Below, piece after piece: positions 34,620-44,071 of a stretch of 64,000 bases of DNA. The stretch is from Nocardia australiensis (GTDB lineage Bacteria > Actinomycetota > Actinomycetes > Mycobacteriales > Mycobacteriaceae): contig NZ_JAJFZM010000016.1 of assembly GCF_020733705.1 (NCBI RefSeq), forward strand, positions 186,001 to 250,000. The letters run 5' to 3'. How positions within the stretch are numbered: the first letter of the stretch is position 1; each line of letters begins with the position of its first letter. Made by a program: the position numbers and the translations under genes. The notes under the pieces were generated by a model that was not told where the DNA came from, ran no database searches, and worked only from the letters and a program-made list of their open reading frames with translations.

Positions 34620-35297
34620 ATGGAAGCGGGACTGACTCTCGCGGTGCTGGGTGTGTTCGGCCTGTTGGTGGTGATACCTGTGGTGTTCCTGGCTGTCGTG
34701 GTACCGATGTCGATGCGCGCCGAGCGGGCGCGCAAGGCGGTCCTGTGGGATTGGGCGGTGACCCACGGATGGACGTTCACCGAACGCGGTCGAGCGGCCT
34801 GGACCGCGCGTCTTCCCGGCCGCAACTCGCGGGGGCTCGGCGTGATCGTCAGCGGGTCGCTCGGCGGGCGCTGGGTGACAGTCGCCGAATACTCTTATCA
34901 GACAACGTCATCGAGCGGCGATTCGACGACCACCACCACGCACAACTTCATCGTGGTGCTCGTGGTGCTCGACCGGATGTATCCGCCGGTCTCCGTGCGG
35001 CACCGCGGGGTGTTCTCACAGCTCGGGCGGGCGATGTTCGGCGACAAGCCGACCGCGACCGGCTACGGGTTGTTCGACTCCCAGTTCCGGATCGACGCGC
35101 AGGACCCGGTTTGTGCCAAGGCGCTGGTGGGTCCGGCGCTCATCGCCGCGCACACGGCGCGCACTGTCCCGTCCTGGAGCCTCGTCGGGGCCGAACTTCT
35201 CACCCGTATACCCACATCGGGGAAGCTCCGCGACCCGAACATGATCCCCGGCTACGCCGCGCAGCTGCTCCGCGTCGCGGACCTGTTGGGCCACTGA
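34620..35297 (+). CDS. Membrane-anchored protein of unknown function
   Basis: 225 residues from ATG 34620. One N-terminal transmembrane helix (about 5-31, LAVLGVFGLLVVIPVVFLAVVVP) is followed by a cytoplasmic basic stretch and a beta-rich domain of about 185 residues with VLWDWAVTHGWTF and a Ser/Thr-rich loop TTSSSGDSTTTTTH. Actinobacterial relatives are annotated hypothetical. It is convergent with the LysR gene at 35311. The 260 bp before it show no gene. Confidence 0.65.
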   Translation: MEAGLTLAVLGVFGLLVVIPVVFLAVVVPMSMRAERARKAVLWDWAVTHGWTFTERGRAAWTARLPGRNSRGLGVIVSGSLGGRWVTVAEYSYQTTSSSGDSTTTTTHNFIVVLVVLDRMYPPVSVRHRGVFSQLGRAMFGDKPTATGYGLFDSQFRIDAQDPVCAKALVGPALIAAHTARTVPSWSLVGAELLTRIPTSGKLRDPNMIPGYAAQLLRVADLLGH

Positions 35298-35310
35298 CCC
35301 TTTCGCTACC

Positions 35311-36219
35311 TTAATCGACCGCCCCGTCGAGCACGGCGGCGCGGACGTGCGCACGGAGCCACTGGTGCGCGCCATCGGCGTCGTGCCGTGGGTGCCATGC
35401 CATGCCCAGGTCCACCACGGGCAGTGGCAGCGGAATCTCGAATGTGCGCAGTCCCAGCCTCTCGATCCCGTCGCGGCCGAGCCGGGCGGGCACCGCACCG
35501 ACCAACTCACTACCGGGCAGCAGGAACAGCGCGCCCGCCGGATTCGGTGCACATGCCAAGATCCGACGGGTGAGACCGTACTCGGCGAGCAAGTCATCGA
35601 TCGGGCCGGTCGCGATGCCGCGGCGGGAGAACACCACATGTTCGGCAGCGGCGTACCGAGGCGGCGTGACCGGTTCGGTGAGCAGATCGTGCCCCTCGCG
35701 CACCACTCCGACCAGCCGCTCGCGCAGCAATGGCTCGATGTGGGTTTCCGGTTCGCCGCGGCGGATGCGACCCAGTTCGACATCGACGCTGCCGTCACGC
35801 AACGAATGGGTGTCCTCATGACTCTCCGCAACGAAGCGCACCGTCACCCCCGGCGCCTCGGCATGCATGCGATGCAGCAATCGGTACCCGATACCACTGA
35901 ACATCAGGTCGCCGATCTGCACCGAGAACGTGCGCCGCAGACTTGCCGGATCCGGCTGCTCGAGCGGCGCGAACAGTGTGTGCGCCTGCTCGACGAGGTC
36001 GCGAACCCGACCCTGCATGGTGAGCGCACGTGGTGTCGGCACCATGGTGCGTCCGGCGCGCACGAGGATCGGATCGTTGAGGATGCGCCGCAGTTTCGCG
36101 AGTGTGCGACTCATCGCGGGCGGCGAGGTGTGCAATCGGCGGGCGGCCCCGCCGACGCTGCGCTCGTCGAGCAACGCGTCCAGGGTGAGCAGCAGGTTGA
36201 GGTCCAGCTTGAATTCCAC
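35311..36219 (-). CDS. LysR-family transcriptional regulator
   Basis: 302 residues from GTG 36219 (VEFKLDLNLLLTLDALLDERS). The HTH reads VGGAARRLHTSPPAMSRTLAKLRRILNDPILVRAG. The substrate-binding region (about 90-302) is typical in length. It is divergent from an O-methyltransferase gene 96 bp away, with a palindrome between, so it most likely activates or represses that gene. Confidence 0.9.
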   Translation of the reverse strand: MEFKLDLNLLLTLDALLDERSVGGAARRLHTSPPAMSRTLAKLRRILNDPILVRAGRTMVPTPRALTMQGRVRDLVEQAHTLFAPLEQPDPASLRRTFSVQIGDLMFSGIGYRLLHRMHAEAPGVTVRFVAESHEDTHSLRDGSVDVELGRIRRGEPETHIEPLLRERLVGVVREGHDLLTEPVTPPRYAAAEHVVFSRRGIATGPIDDLLAEYGLTRRILACAPNPAGALFLLPGSELVGAVPARLGRDGIERLGLRTFEIPLPLPVVDLGMAWHPRHDADGAHQWLRAHVRAAVLDGAVD

Positions 36220-36245
36220 TTCTGATAACTCTCCCTTACCGAATA

Positions 36246-36259
36246 TGCACTGGAGTGCA
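36246..36259. promoter_or_regulatory. Palindrome between the LysR gene and the methyltransferase gene
   Basis: TGCACT GG AGTGCA is a perfect 6-bp inverted repeat in the 96-bp divergent gap, placed as a LysR box would be. Confidence 0.5.
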
Positions 36260-36315
36260 ATGGGATTCGAGCATACGTTGAAGTCGTATCCGACCAGTGA
36301 GAAGGAATTGACGAG

Positions 36316-36978
36316 ATGACCTCCACCTTGCGCTCCGAACCGGTATCGCTTGTGCTGCAACAGTTGTTGGCCGCCGAGCAGGAACACGACCCGCAGGCGT
36401 TCGCCGCCTTGGAACCGGGTTTCCCGGTAGATCTCGATGCCGCAGCACGAGCCGAGATGCTCAAGGACATCTATATGTCCGTGTCCGCCGCGGGAGGCGA
36501 ACTCCTGTACCTGTTGGCGCGAGCGATCGGTGCGCGCACCGTGGTCGAGTACGGCACCTCGTTCGGTGTGTCCACCATCTATCTGGCGAGTTCGGTGCGG
36601 GACAACGGCGGCGGCACCGTGATCGGCACCGAGTTGCAGCCGGAGAAGGTCGCGGTCGCGCGGGAGAACTTCCACGCCGCCGGGGTCGCCGACCTGATCG
36701 ACCTGAGAGAAGGCGATGCCCGCGCGACCCTCTCCGAGGTGCCCGGCCCCGTAGATTTCGTGCTCCTGGACGGATGGCCCGACCTGGCGCTCCCGGTGCT
36801 GCGGCTGCTGGAACCCAGCCTTCGTCCGGGCGCCCTGGTGCTGGTCGACGACGTGAACGTGGACTTCGGTAGCGACATGCACGGCGAACTGCTCGCCTAC
36901 CTCGCCGATCCCGAGCACGGCTACCTGTCGATGACATTGCCGGTGGCCGACGGTGTGCAACTGGCTGTCCGGCTCTAG
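36316..36978 (+). CDS. Class I SAM-dependent O-methyltransferase
   Basis: A 220-residue protein. Motif I is ARTVVEYGTSFGVSTIYLA (about 73-91), with GTVIGTELQPEKVAVARENF as the next strand-helix. DFVLLDGWPD and LVLVDDVNVDFG carry the acidic residues used by catechol-type O-methyltransferases for a metal ion. A MLKDIYMSVSAAGGELLYLLAR helix precedes the core, as in the Methyltransf_24/3 group. The substrate is unknown. It is probably controlled by the divergent LysR protein. Confidence 0.88.
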   Translation: MTSTLRSEPVSLVLQQLLAAEQEHDPQAFAALEPGFPVDLDAAARAEMLKDIYMSVSAAGGELLYLLARAIGARTVVEYGTSFGVSTIYLASSVRDNGGGTVIGTELQPEKVAVARENFHAAGVADLIDLREGDARATLSEVPGPVDFVLLDGWPDLALPVLRLLEPSLRPGALVLVDDVNVDFGSDMHGELLAYLADPEHGYLSMTLPVADGVQLAVRL

Positions 36979-37227
36979 TTTTCGGCTCTCGAATGGCCAG
37001 CGTGGTGGCGGTGACGAGAACCGCTGCCACCGCGCGGTCCCGAGCACGGTCGGGAGGGGTCCATGGACTGTTGCCGGATGATGCGGGCACCGATTCGAAC
37101 CTCCAAGGGGAACAAGGAGACTCGCATGAATATGCCGGTGCTGGTCGATTGGCTCACGACCACGACCGGGAGTTGGCCGAGCGGGAGTCGGGCAGTAGCC
37201 GTTCGTGCCCACGGGAGGCCGGCGCGT

Positions 37228-37305
37228 TCACTGTGCGGTCCATCCGCCGTCGACGGCCACGCTGAAATGCTTGTATCTGGTGACCCGTTCACTGGATCCG
37301 ACCGG
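37228..37305 (-). pseudogene. C-terminal scrap of a short-chain dehydrogenase
   Basis: The minus frame ends VTRYKHFSVAVDGGWTAQ followed by TGA (rc of 37228-37230). VDGGWTA is the invariant end of many SDR enzymes. The rest of the gene is absent. Other sequence in 36979-37605 shows no gene. Confidence 0.5.
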
Positions 37306-37605
37306 GCGGGGCAGGGCACGATGGGCACTGAGGTGGAAGCCAGCGCTTAACGCGTTCGCTATCACTTTCGAATGCCGGATCACTCCGACCGGTCGCCCTG
37401 CTCGGACGGGAAGTGCCCACGGACCGTGATCGCACGCCGATACCCGGCGTTGAGCGACTCAATCGCGCGGCAGAGCACGGCCGTGGAACGGGTGCGTGCG
37501 GTAGGCGAAGATCACCTGGCCCATGTGCCAGGTGGCGAGCGCATCACACATCTGGCCTGTGTGCCGTATGGCTGGCGGCAACAGTGGAGGTTGCTGCCAG
37601 CGACC

Positions 37606-37863
37606 ATGAAGTGTGGATTCCGAAGGAGCGCAAAATGGTTCGAGGTTGTACGTGTTCTTCTCGATGACCGCGTCTCCACCCTGACCGGCACCGGGTGGGA
37701 AGGTATCGTCGCGCAGGCGTATGCCGATGCCCACGCCCAATGGGTCGCCGGTGCGCGCGAATTCGTCGAAGGCGTGCAGGATATGAGCGACGCCGCCAAG
37801 GCAGCGCACACCCGCTACATGCGCGCGGTCGATACCAACTACAAGATGTTCAACCAGGGGTAA
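37606..37863 (+). CDS. WXG100-family protein with altered N-terminus
   Basis: 85 residues from ATG 37606. The second half is a normal WXG100 protein: LDDRVSTLTGTGWEGIVAQAYADAHAQWVAGAREFVEGV..., where GTGWEG is the WxG turn and YMRAVDTNYKMFNQG the usual tail. The first about 18 residues (MKCGFRRSAKWFEVV) do not look like a WXG100 helix 1, so the gene may have lost its true start. It is the first gene of a second toxin cassette and ends six bases before the toxin's ATG. Confidence 0.65.
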   Translation: MKCGFRRSAKWFEVVRVLLDDRVSTLTGTGWEGIVAQAYADAHAQWVAGAREFVEGVQDMSDAAKAAHTRYMRAVDTNYKMFNQG

Positions 37864-37868
37864 CCGGC

Positions 37869-39181
37869 ATGGGTGAACTGTCATCAACTGGCAGATTTAC
37901 TACGACGCCGCCAAGAAGTGTCACGCCCTGGCCGCTGATCTCCGCACTGCGGATAAGCCGGTCCACGATGCACTGAAAGGCGAGTGCGCGGGCATGGCCG
38001 GTGACACCGCGGGCTGCGAGAGTTGGGGCAGGGAGTACGACCGAGCAGTTCAGGGAACGTTGCAGACCTACACGAATCTGGCTGACGCACTGACCAATTT
38101 CGGCTATATGCTGTCGGCCGCGGGATACAACTGGGCGCTGTCCAACAAGTCCAACCCGATGCCCGACCGCCCCACGGTGACCGCGATGACCGACTACAAG
38201 GTGTTGTTGCCGACCTCTGTCGGCAACAACGGTGACGGCATCACCGAAGGTGACAACAGCGTCCCTGGCTTTTATGACGCCCTGGTTGGGAAGATCCAGG
38301 AAGAGTTCGGAAGCAAGCTGCCGAATGGCCACAAAGAGGATCTCGCCAAGGCCGCGTCCGTCTGGAAAACGTTCTCCGAACACGCCACTATCAAGGGCGC
38401 CCCGGGCCGGATCACCGAGATCAGCAATCTGTTCGCCGACATCAAGGACAAGAAGGGCGGCCTTGACGGACTGCTCGGACACCTGACCACCTTGAACGGC
38501 GGCGCCACCCAACTTGTGGCCGCATCGGCGAACATCGCCGCACCCGTGGCGGCATATAGCGAAGGCACTTCCGAAGTCCGCGACAAATTCAAGGAAGCGG
38601 TCACCAACGCTTTGATCGCGGCGGGAGCGACCGTCGTCATCGGCATTGCTGCCGCCTGGATCACCGCCGCCCTCAGCACCGCCGCCGCCGGGGGCGGAGT
38701 CCTCCTCATCGCCGGCAACACCGCCCGCGTACTCAAGACCACCTACGACATCAGCAAGCTCTACCGAATCATCGGTGCGGCAGCGGCCGTAACTGGCGCC
38801 GGTGCCGCCGCGATCACCGCGTTCAAAGACGTGGACCTCACCCAAGAAGCCCTCAAGCTCGGCGTCATCATCATCGCGAAGATCTTCCTCGACGCCGATG
38901 ACGTGGAGGACATCAACTCGAGCAGCCCGAGTGGTGCGTTTACAACTGCGTCGCTTACGACCAAGGTGAACAAGATCGCCAGCCATTACGGGGTTCCTGC
39001 GTAGGAAGTGAGAGAAGCCATCCACAAGATCAAGGCACAGGGGGCCTGGCGCGGGGATGGCGCCAACAAGAACCCAGATGTCGTCGTGGACTTGGATACT
39101 GGCGAGGTGTATGTGAAGCTCCCCGGCGGTGAAGTGTCCGAAGACAGCCTCGGAAACATTCTCGACGAGTTGGATGAGTGA
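37869..39181 (+). pseudogene. ESX-type polymorphic toxin gene, frameshifted and with internal stop
   Basis: The natural start is probably ATG 37869 (MGELSS), but the homologous N-terminus NWQIYYDAAKKCHALAADL begins one frame away at 37886, so a base appears lost near 37885. The main frame from ATG 37994 encodes a helical carrier, an Ala/Gly hydrophobic region and NKIASHYGVPA, then meets TAG at 39002-39004. In the same frame the tail continues to 39181 with REAIHKIKAQGAWRGDG, NPDVVVDLDTGEVYVKLPGG and SLGNILDELDE, a typical toxin tip. Either readthrough or sequencing error is possible; otherwise the toxin has lost its tip. Confidence 0.7.
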
Positions 39182-39707
39182 CGTGGACAAAAATCGGCGA
39201 GAGACGATAAAGGAATACGAGGACAGGTGGATCATGCAGCCTCTGCGCGGGAGCCGTGTCGTTCGTACTACTTGGCTGCCCGAACAGGTCGAATTCGAGA
39301 CGGACACGCCATTCCGGATAGTTGTCGGATACGGAGCCGAGATGGCGCCACGCTCGATTGCCGAAGACTCGCCTGAGCGTCACATGATCAGCCACTGGAC
39401 AAGAGCCGAAGTTGAACGCAATGTCTCCGCGCCGATTCTCTCGCCGGTATTTTTCAAGTCTGGAAGCCTGCGGCTCGGATTAGGGAACGGATGGAACCTG
39501 TTCGTCTCCAACCAGCACCCCCAGGTGACAGCCACTGTCTTCTTCGGTGACACTCTGATGTGGAATCGATCCGGCATGCTCTCCCCGGCAGGGTTTTCCG
39601 TGGTCACGCTCGACCCGTGGACCGGACAGCGAATCGACGCTCCACCGTGGCCGCCACGTCCAGAAGATCTCGACATCGACACAGACTCAGACGACATCAA
39701 CGGGTGA
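39174..39707 (+). CDS. Candidate immunity protein for the second toxin
   Basis: 177 residues from ATG 39174, which overlaps the toxin reading frame's TGA (ATGAGTGA). It is beta-rich: RVVRTTWLPEQVEFETDTPFRIVVGYGAEMA and SPVFFKSGSLRLGLGNGWNLFVS resemble DUF6188-like immunity proteins, as in the first cassette. The acidic C-terminus DIDTDSDD may mimic nucleic acid. It appears intact although the toxin is damaged. Confidence 0.65.
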   Translation: MSDVDKNRRETIKEYEDRWIMQPLRGSRVVRTTWLPEQVEFETDTPFRIVVGYGAEMAPRSIAEDSPERHMISHWTRAEVERNVSAPILSPVFFKSGSLRLGLGNGWNLFVSNQHPQVTATVFFGDTLMWNRSGMLSPAGFSVVTLDPWTGQRIDAPPWPPRPEDLDIDTDSDDING

Positions 39708-39804
39708 ACGGTCCGGGTCGAACATCTTGAAACCCCAGCTTGGAGCAAGAAGCCGAGGTCATGCGCCGTGCGGTCGCTTACTTGTCCAGGGATGTCAACC
39801 CAAA

Positions 39805-40092
39805 ATGACTCTTCGGTCCAGAAAGTTTGTGAATACGTTGTCAGCCAACGGTTTACGAGGGTCTATGGGCAGAGTCGGCGCCTGTGGTGACAATGCGGCC
39901 ATGGAATCGTTCTTTGCGCTGCTGCAAAACAATGTCCTCGACCGGCGGCGCTGGCCGACTCGCACCGAACTACGGCTGGCGATCGTGTGCTGGATCGAGA
40001 AGACCTACCACCGCAAACGCCGGCAACGACGACTCGGACGACTGACCCCGATCGAGTTTGAGACAATCAACCAGACCGCACACGCGGCCTGA
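39805..40092 (+). pseudogene. C-terminus of an IS3-family transposase OrfB
   Basis: RVGACGDNAAMESFFALLQNNVLDRRRWPTRTELRLAIVCWIEKTYH and LGRLTPIEFE are the end of an IS3-type catalytic domain, with the third acidic residue as E in AMESFF. The upstream D-D part and the left inverted repeat are missing. Different from the IS at 53127-54475. Confidence 0.75.
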
Positions 40093-40223
40093 AACCATCA
40101 ACCCCACAAGTCAACCAAAGTGGGGGCAGTCCCTTGACCTGCTCTTTTTCTCGGTATGTAGCCAGGAATACGTCCAAGTTTCCGGGCCGGCCTTCCAATC
40201 AGTTGAACGGTCTGACCATCGTC

Positions 40224-40295
40224 CGTCGCGGGTTCGTGCCCTCGGCGGGACATGCAAAACATGGACAACCGGAAAACATCTGGTCATAGTGGGTG
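40224..40295. repeat. Dispersed repeat, copy 3 (outside the island)
   Basis: cgggttcgtgccctcggcgg and atgcaaaacatgg align with copies 1 and 2. The preceding aatacgtccaagtttccgggcc also resembles aatacgccaagaattccgggcc before copy 1, so the shared block is longer but diverged. Confidence 0.6.
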
Positions 40296-40380
40296 TTCCC
40301 GGTCAAGTGTTCCGCGCCGGAAATACGTGGTTAATTGTAGGGTTCGGTTGTGGCGAGGACCGGAAGGTCGAGGTCGGGTT

Positions 40381-40476
40381 CGGCGTTGCGGGTGACCGAG
40401 GCGCAGCGGCGGGAGTCGGTTCATCGCGCACGGCCTGGCCGGGTTGGCCGACGAGCTGCGGCCGGGCCGGCCGCCG
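40381..40476 (+). pseudogene. Possible IS630-family transposase scrap
   Basis: The frame reads RFIAHGLAGLADELRPGRPP, like the end of the HTH region of IS630 transposases (RF...GL.GL.DEPRPGRP). Only about 30 codons survive. Confidence 0.4.
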
Positions 40477-40503
40477 TGGGCATCAGCGAAGCAGTCCCTC
40501 TGT

Positions 40504-41658
40504 TCAGTCGAACAGACGTTGGACGAACGGAGTGCTGTCGGGCAGGGCCGCTGTCGCGGTGTCGAGATGGTCGACCCCAGGGTAGGAGCGATAGTCGAAC
40601 TTCACACCGCGCAGGGTGAAGTCGGCGATGAGTCGCGTCGTCAAGGGCGGCGGGACGTCGGTGTCGGCGGTACCGTTGCCGATGAACAACGGTCTGTCGT
40701 AGCCGGTGATGGGGACATCGACGATCGGGGCGGCGACCTCGAGGAGATCGCCCTCCGCCAGCGGCCTGCTCAGCATTTGCCCTACAGTGATGCCTTTGGC
40801 GCGGCCGACCATCGGATAGGCACACAGGGTTTCGGCGTCGTGGACGAGTTGCTTACCGAGCGGGGTGAGGTAGCTGTCGATATCGAGCCCCGGGCGCGAC
40901 GCGGCAAGTCCGCGCAGGACAAAGCTGGCGTACATGACCACATGCGGGATTCCGATATCAGGAGTTTGCGGGGTCAGCAGTGACAGCATGTCGGAGATGT
41001 TCGTCGCCGGTGCGGTCGCGACCGCACCTCGGTAGTCCAGATCAGGGGCGTAACTGGTGGCCAGCGATGCGGTGAACAGTGCCGCCTGGCCGCCCTGTGA
41101 CTGGCCGATGGCCACCCAACGCGGGCTCAGGGTGGGGGCCACAGAGCGTGCCGCCCGGACCATATCGATCCCGGCGTGCGCTTCGGCCCGGCCGTCGAGG
41201 TAGGGGTGCACCCCGTCGGTACCCAAGCCGATGTAGTCGGTAGCCACCACGGCGTACCCCTGACCGAGCCAATGGCTCTGATAGGTCTTGCTGCCCGAGT
41301 CGCTGCCCGCCACGGAGGGGGCACACGAGTCGCCGAGCCCTGTGGTGGCGTGCTCCCAGGACACCACTGGCCACCCGCCCGCGGGTACGGGACCGGACGG
41401 GACGAACACTGAACCAGTGGACAGAGCGGGTTTTCCCTCCGAGGTGCGAGTCCAGTAGGTCAAGCGTTGAGCGCTGCCTGCGCCGGCCAGCCACTCGTTG
41501 TGGGGCACGTCCTCAGTTTTCGTGACCTTGCCGGGTTCTCGGTCGGCCGCTGCTGTCGAGGTTGCTGATACGGACCCGGTCGCTGCGTGTCTCGAGCAGG
41601 CCGACAGTCCGACCACCATCGTCAGTGCGGCCAGGGCGATCGATATGTGTCGTATCAT
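40504..41658 (-). CDS. Secreted lipoprotein of the secretory lipase (LIP) family
   Basis: 384 residues from ATG 41658. The N-terminus MIRHISIALAALTMVVGLSACS is a lipoprotein signal with lipobox LSAC. The alpha/beta-hydrolase core shows GQSQGG with the nucleophile Ser, and a C-terminal Asp (GTADTDVP) and His (GVDHLDT) complete a likely triad. Actinobacterial and fungal relatives hydrolyse triacylglycerols or related esters outside the cell. It is a single gene, convergent with nothing intact. Confidence 0.87.
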   Translation of the reverse strand: MIRHISIALAALTMVVGLSACSRHAATGSVSATSTAAADREPGKVTKTEDVPHNEWLAGAGSAQRLTYWTRTSEGKPALSTGSVFVPSGPVPAGGWPVVSWEHATTGLGDSCAPSVAGSDSGSKTYQSHWLGQGYAVVATDYIGLGTDGVHPYLDGRAEAHAGIDMVRAARSVAPTLSPRWVAIGQSQGGQAALFTASLATSYAPDLDYRGAVATAPATNISDMLSLLTPQTPDIGIPHVVMYASFVLRGLAASRPGLDIDSYLTPLGKQLVHDAETLCAYPMVGRAKGITVGQMLSRPLAEGDLLEVAAPIVDVPITGYDRPLFIGNGTADTDVPPPLTTRLIADFTLRGVKFDYRSYPGVDHLDTATAALPDSTPFVQRLFD

Positions 41659-41777
41659 TCCACTGCCTTCGTTGTTCTCGGTCTCGCGGTTGTCGCGCCC
41701 GATCCGTGCCGGGCATACCAACTTTTCATTGCCCGATTCGAGTCGAAATCGGTGTACACGGCCCGATTCCTGCCGGA

Positions 41778-43313
41778 CTACCTGCCGGTTTTCTGTGTGT
41801 TACCGACGGTGTCGGACCTGGGTTCTGTGGGTGTCGTGTTCTGTGTTGTCGCCGGCTGCCGTTCGGGAAGAAAGAACGACGGAACGACCGCGAACGCCGT
41901 AAAGGCCAGCGCCCACACGAAAGGAAGGTGGAAGGAGGTCGCCAGATTGCGGGCTGCGTCGCCGCCGGGCGTGACCTGGGCCAGAGTCGACCTACCGGCG
42001 GGCAGCTGGTCGGCCACCTGTTTTTGCAGGACGACTGCGAGCACGGCGGTGCCCAGTGACGCACCGACTCGCTGGAATACGTTGAACGCGCTGGTGGCGC
42101 TCGGCGCCGCCGCCTTCGGCACGCTGCTGAAGGCGACCGTCATAGTAGGAATCATCGCGGCTCCAAGGCCGATGCCACGGATACACAGCGCTGCGCCGAT
42201 GACGAACTGGTTCGGATCGGCGGTGATGAGAGTGAACGGAATTGTGCCGACCATCACCAGCAGCAGGCCCAGCACAGTCACCGACCGCGAACTCAGCATC
42301 GCGGTAAGCCGGTTCATCAACATGACGACGACGAGAAAACCCGCGCTCTGTGGAAGCAGAAGCAGCGCGGAGGCCAGCACGCTGGTTCCGCGGACAACTT
42401 GGAAGTACATGGGCAACGGGATCATGACGCCGTACATCGCCACGCTCAACAGAACGTTCGCCAGTGTGCCGGATCGAAAATAGCGGATACCGAGCAACCG
42501 CAGGTCCAGCAGTGGCTCTCGCCGCGACTGCGTGGCGCGAAGCGCGAAAGCCGCCAGCAGTACGGCGCCGACAACCAGACCACCGATGACCCTGCCCCCG
42601 CCGAACCCGCCTGCCGAACCGGCCTCGGACAGCCCGTAGACCAACGCGGTCAGACCGGGCATCAGCAGCGCCATGCCCACTACATCGAGTTCGATGTCGG
42701 CCGACGGGGCGACGACATTTCGCACCCTCGCCGCCATCAGGGCGATGGACACTACGCAAAGCGGCACGTTGATGAAGAAGATCCACCGCCAGCTGAGGTG
42801 GTCGACCAGGATGCCGCCGAGGGACGGTCCGATGAGCGGAGCGACCAGGGCCGGCACAGTGACGATCGACATCAGCCTCCCGAGCCGTCCGGGGCCGGCC
42901 GCTTGAGCCAGCAGCGCCTGCCCGACCGGCACGGCGAGGCCGCCGCCGATGCCCTGGATCACTCGGAAGGCGATCAGACTCGAAGCCGACCACGCCAGTC
43001 CGGCCAATACCGAGCCGACCAGAAACGCGGCCTGCGAGAAGATCATCGTCTGTTTCGCGCCGAAGCGGGCCATCGCCCAACCGCTGATCGGGAGGGTCGC
43101 GGTGATCGCGAGCAGATAGCCGGTCACGGCCCACTGCACGGTCGAGAGTTCGGCATCGAACACCTTGGCCAGCGGTCCGATAGCGACATTGATGACCGTC
43201 GCGTCGAGCAGGCTTGCGAAGCCGCCGAAGGCCATAATCGCGCTGAGCCACCACAGTTCTGGTGTGACCGTGTCGGAGTCGTCTGCCGCATCCGATATCT
43301 GATCGGGTTTCAC
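41778..43313 (-). CDS. DHA2-family (EmrB/QacA-like) 14-helix MFS efflux transporter
   Basis: A 511-residue protein. Helix 1 contains LLDATVINVAIGPL, the DHA2 motif (LDxTVVNVALP). The antiporter motif C region reads VAPLIGPSLGGILVDHLSWRWIFFINVP. About 14 hydrophobic spans are present. It probably exports drugs or toxic metabolites by proton antiport. It is divergent from a TetR gene, with a perfect operator 43 bp upstream of its ATG. Confidence 0.92.
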   Translation of the reverse strand: MKPDQISDAADDSDTVTPELWWLSAIMAFGGFASLLDATVINVAIGPLAKVFDAELSTVQWAVTGYLLAITATLPISGWAMARFGAKQTMIFSQAAFLVGSVLAGLAWSASSLIAFRVIQGIGGGLAVPVGQALLAQAAGPGRLGRLMSIVTVPALVAPLIGPSLGGILVDHLSWRWIFFINVPLCVVSIALMAARVRNVVAPSADIELDVVGMALLMPGLTALVYGLSEAGSAGGFGGGRVIGGLVVGAVLLAAFALRATQSRREPLLDLRLLGIRYFRSGTLANVLLSVAMYGVMIPLPMYFQVVRGTSVLASALLLLPQSAGFLVVVMLMNRLTAMLSSRSVTVLGLLLVMVGTIPFTLITADPNQFVIGAALCIRGIGLGAAMIPTMTVAFSSVPKAAAPSATSAFNVFQRVGASLGTAVLAVVLQKQVADQLPAGRSTLAQVTPGGDAARNLATSFHLPFVWALAFTAFAVVPSFFLPERQPATTQNTTPTEPRSDTVGNTQKTGR

Positions 43314-43355
43314 GAATATTCTCCCTCGTCCTATCGGGCAACATCGAGATCATTG

Positions 43356-43389
43356 CACGACATGTGTCGTCTATACAACACATGTCGTG
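43356..43389. promoter_or_regulatory. Perfect 12-bp inverted repeat, TetR operator for the efflux gene
   Basis: CACGACATGTGT (43356-43367) and ACACATGTCGTG (43378-43389) are exact complements spaced by 10 bp, within the 149-bp divergent promoter region. A weaker partner, gcgacatctgtcgg, lies nearer the TetR gene at about 43428-43441. Confidence 0.85.
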
Positions 43390-43462
43390 TAAATTTCGAG
43401 ATGCTTCGACAAGGGAGGAGTCATCCGCGACATCTGTCGGTTAGGCGATGTAAGCTGCGCAG

Positions 43463-44071
43463 ATGGTCGAATCGGCGACAGAAGCAGGGCATAGGAATAC
43501 CGATCCCCGGGTCCTGCGCACTCGCGTGCTGCTGCAAGAAGCGGTACTGCAACTGGCCACCGAGCGGGATCTGGGCAGCATCACCATCGCCGATGTCGCC
43601 GAACGCGCCACCGTCAACCGCGCGACCGTCTATCAGCATTACGGCAACCGCGACGAACTACTACTGGATGCGATGGAGGGAGAGTTGGCCGCCCTGGCCG
43701 ACCTGGTAGCTCGGTGCCCGCTCGTGGAGTTGCCCGACACGATGCCGAACGCCTTCGTCGAGGTCTTCCGCCATGTGGAGTCACAGCTCGTCCTGTATCA
43801 GCGAATGCTCGGTCCGTGCGGTTCGGCCCGCTTCATCGACCGTCTCCAGCATTTGGTCGCCGAGCAGGTAATGCGTCAACTCGCCGAGAAAGCGAGCCTA
43901 CGTCGCTCGTCGGCGTTCGAGTCGCGAGCGCATTGCGCCGCAGGAGCTTTCGTCGGACTGATACGGCACTGGGTGCTCAACGTGAATGTTTTGCCCGCCA
44001 GGCGTGCGGCGGCGCAGGCGTGGAAGGCGCTCACTCGGCAACATGGCGATCGCGACCAGCTCGAGTTTTAA
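43463..44071 (+). CDS. TetR-family repressor of the divergent efflux gene
   Basis: A 202-residue protein. The HTH reads VLLQEAVLQLATERDLGSITIADVAERATVNRATVYQHYGNRDELL. The ligand domain follows (about 75-190). No strong ribosome-binding site precedes ATG 43463, so a leaderless message is possible. The shared divergent promoter with the DHA2 transporter and the palindrome there indicate local repression relieved by a substrate. Confidence 0.92.
   Translation: MVESATEAGHRNTDPRVLRTRVLLQEAVLQLATERDLGSITIADVAERATVNRATVYQHYGNRDELLLDAMEGELAALADLVARCPLVELPDTMPNAFVEVFRHVESQLVLYQRMLGPCGSARFIDRLQHLVAEQVMRQLAEKASLRRSSAFESRAHCAAGAFVGLIRHWVLNVNVLPARRAAAQAWKALTRQHGDRDQLEF

Noticed and set aside
37850-39307. 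485-codon minus-strand frame over the second toxin
   Set aside because: Antisense to WXG/toxin sequence whose sense frame has family motifs.
42399-43709. 436-codon plus-strand frame over the efflux gene
   Set aside because: Antisense to a clear 14-helix MFS transporter; the translation is Gln/Arg/Asp-rich low-complexity.
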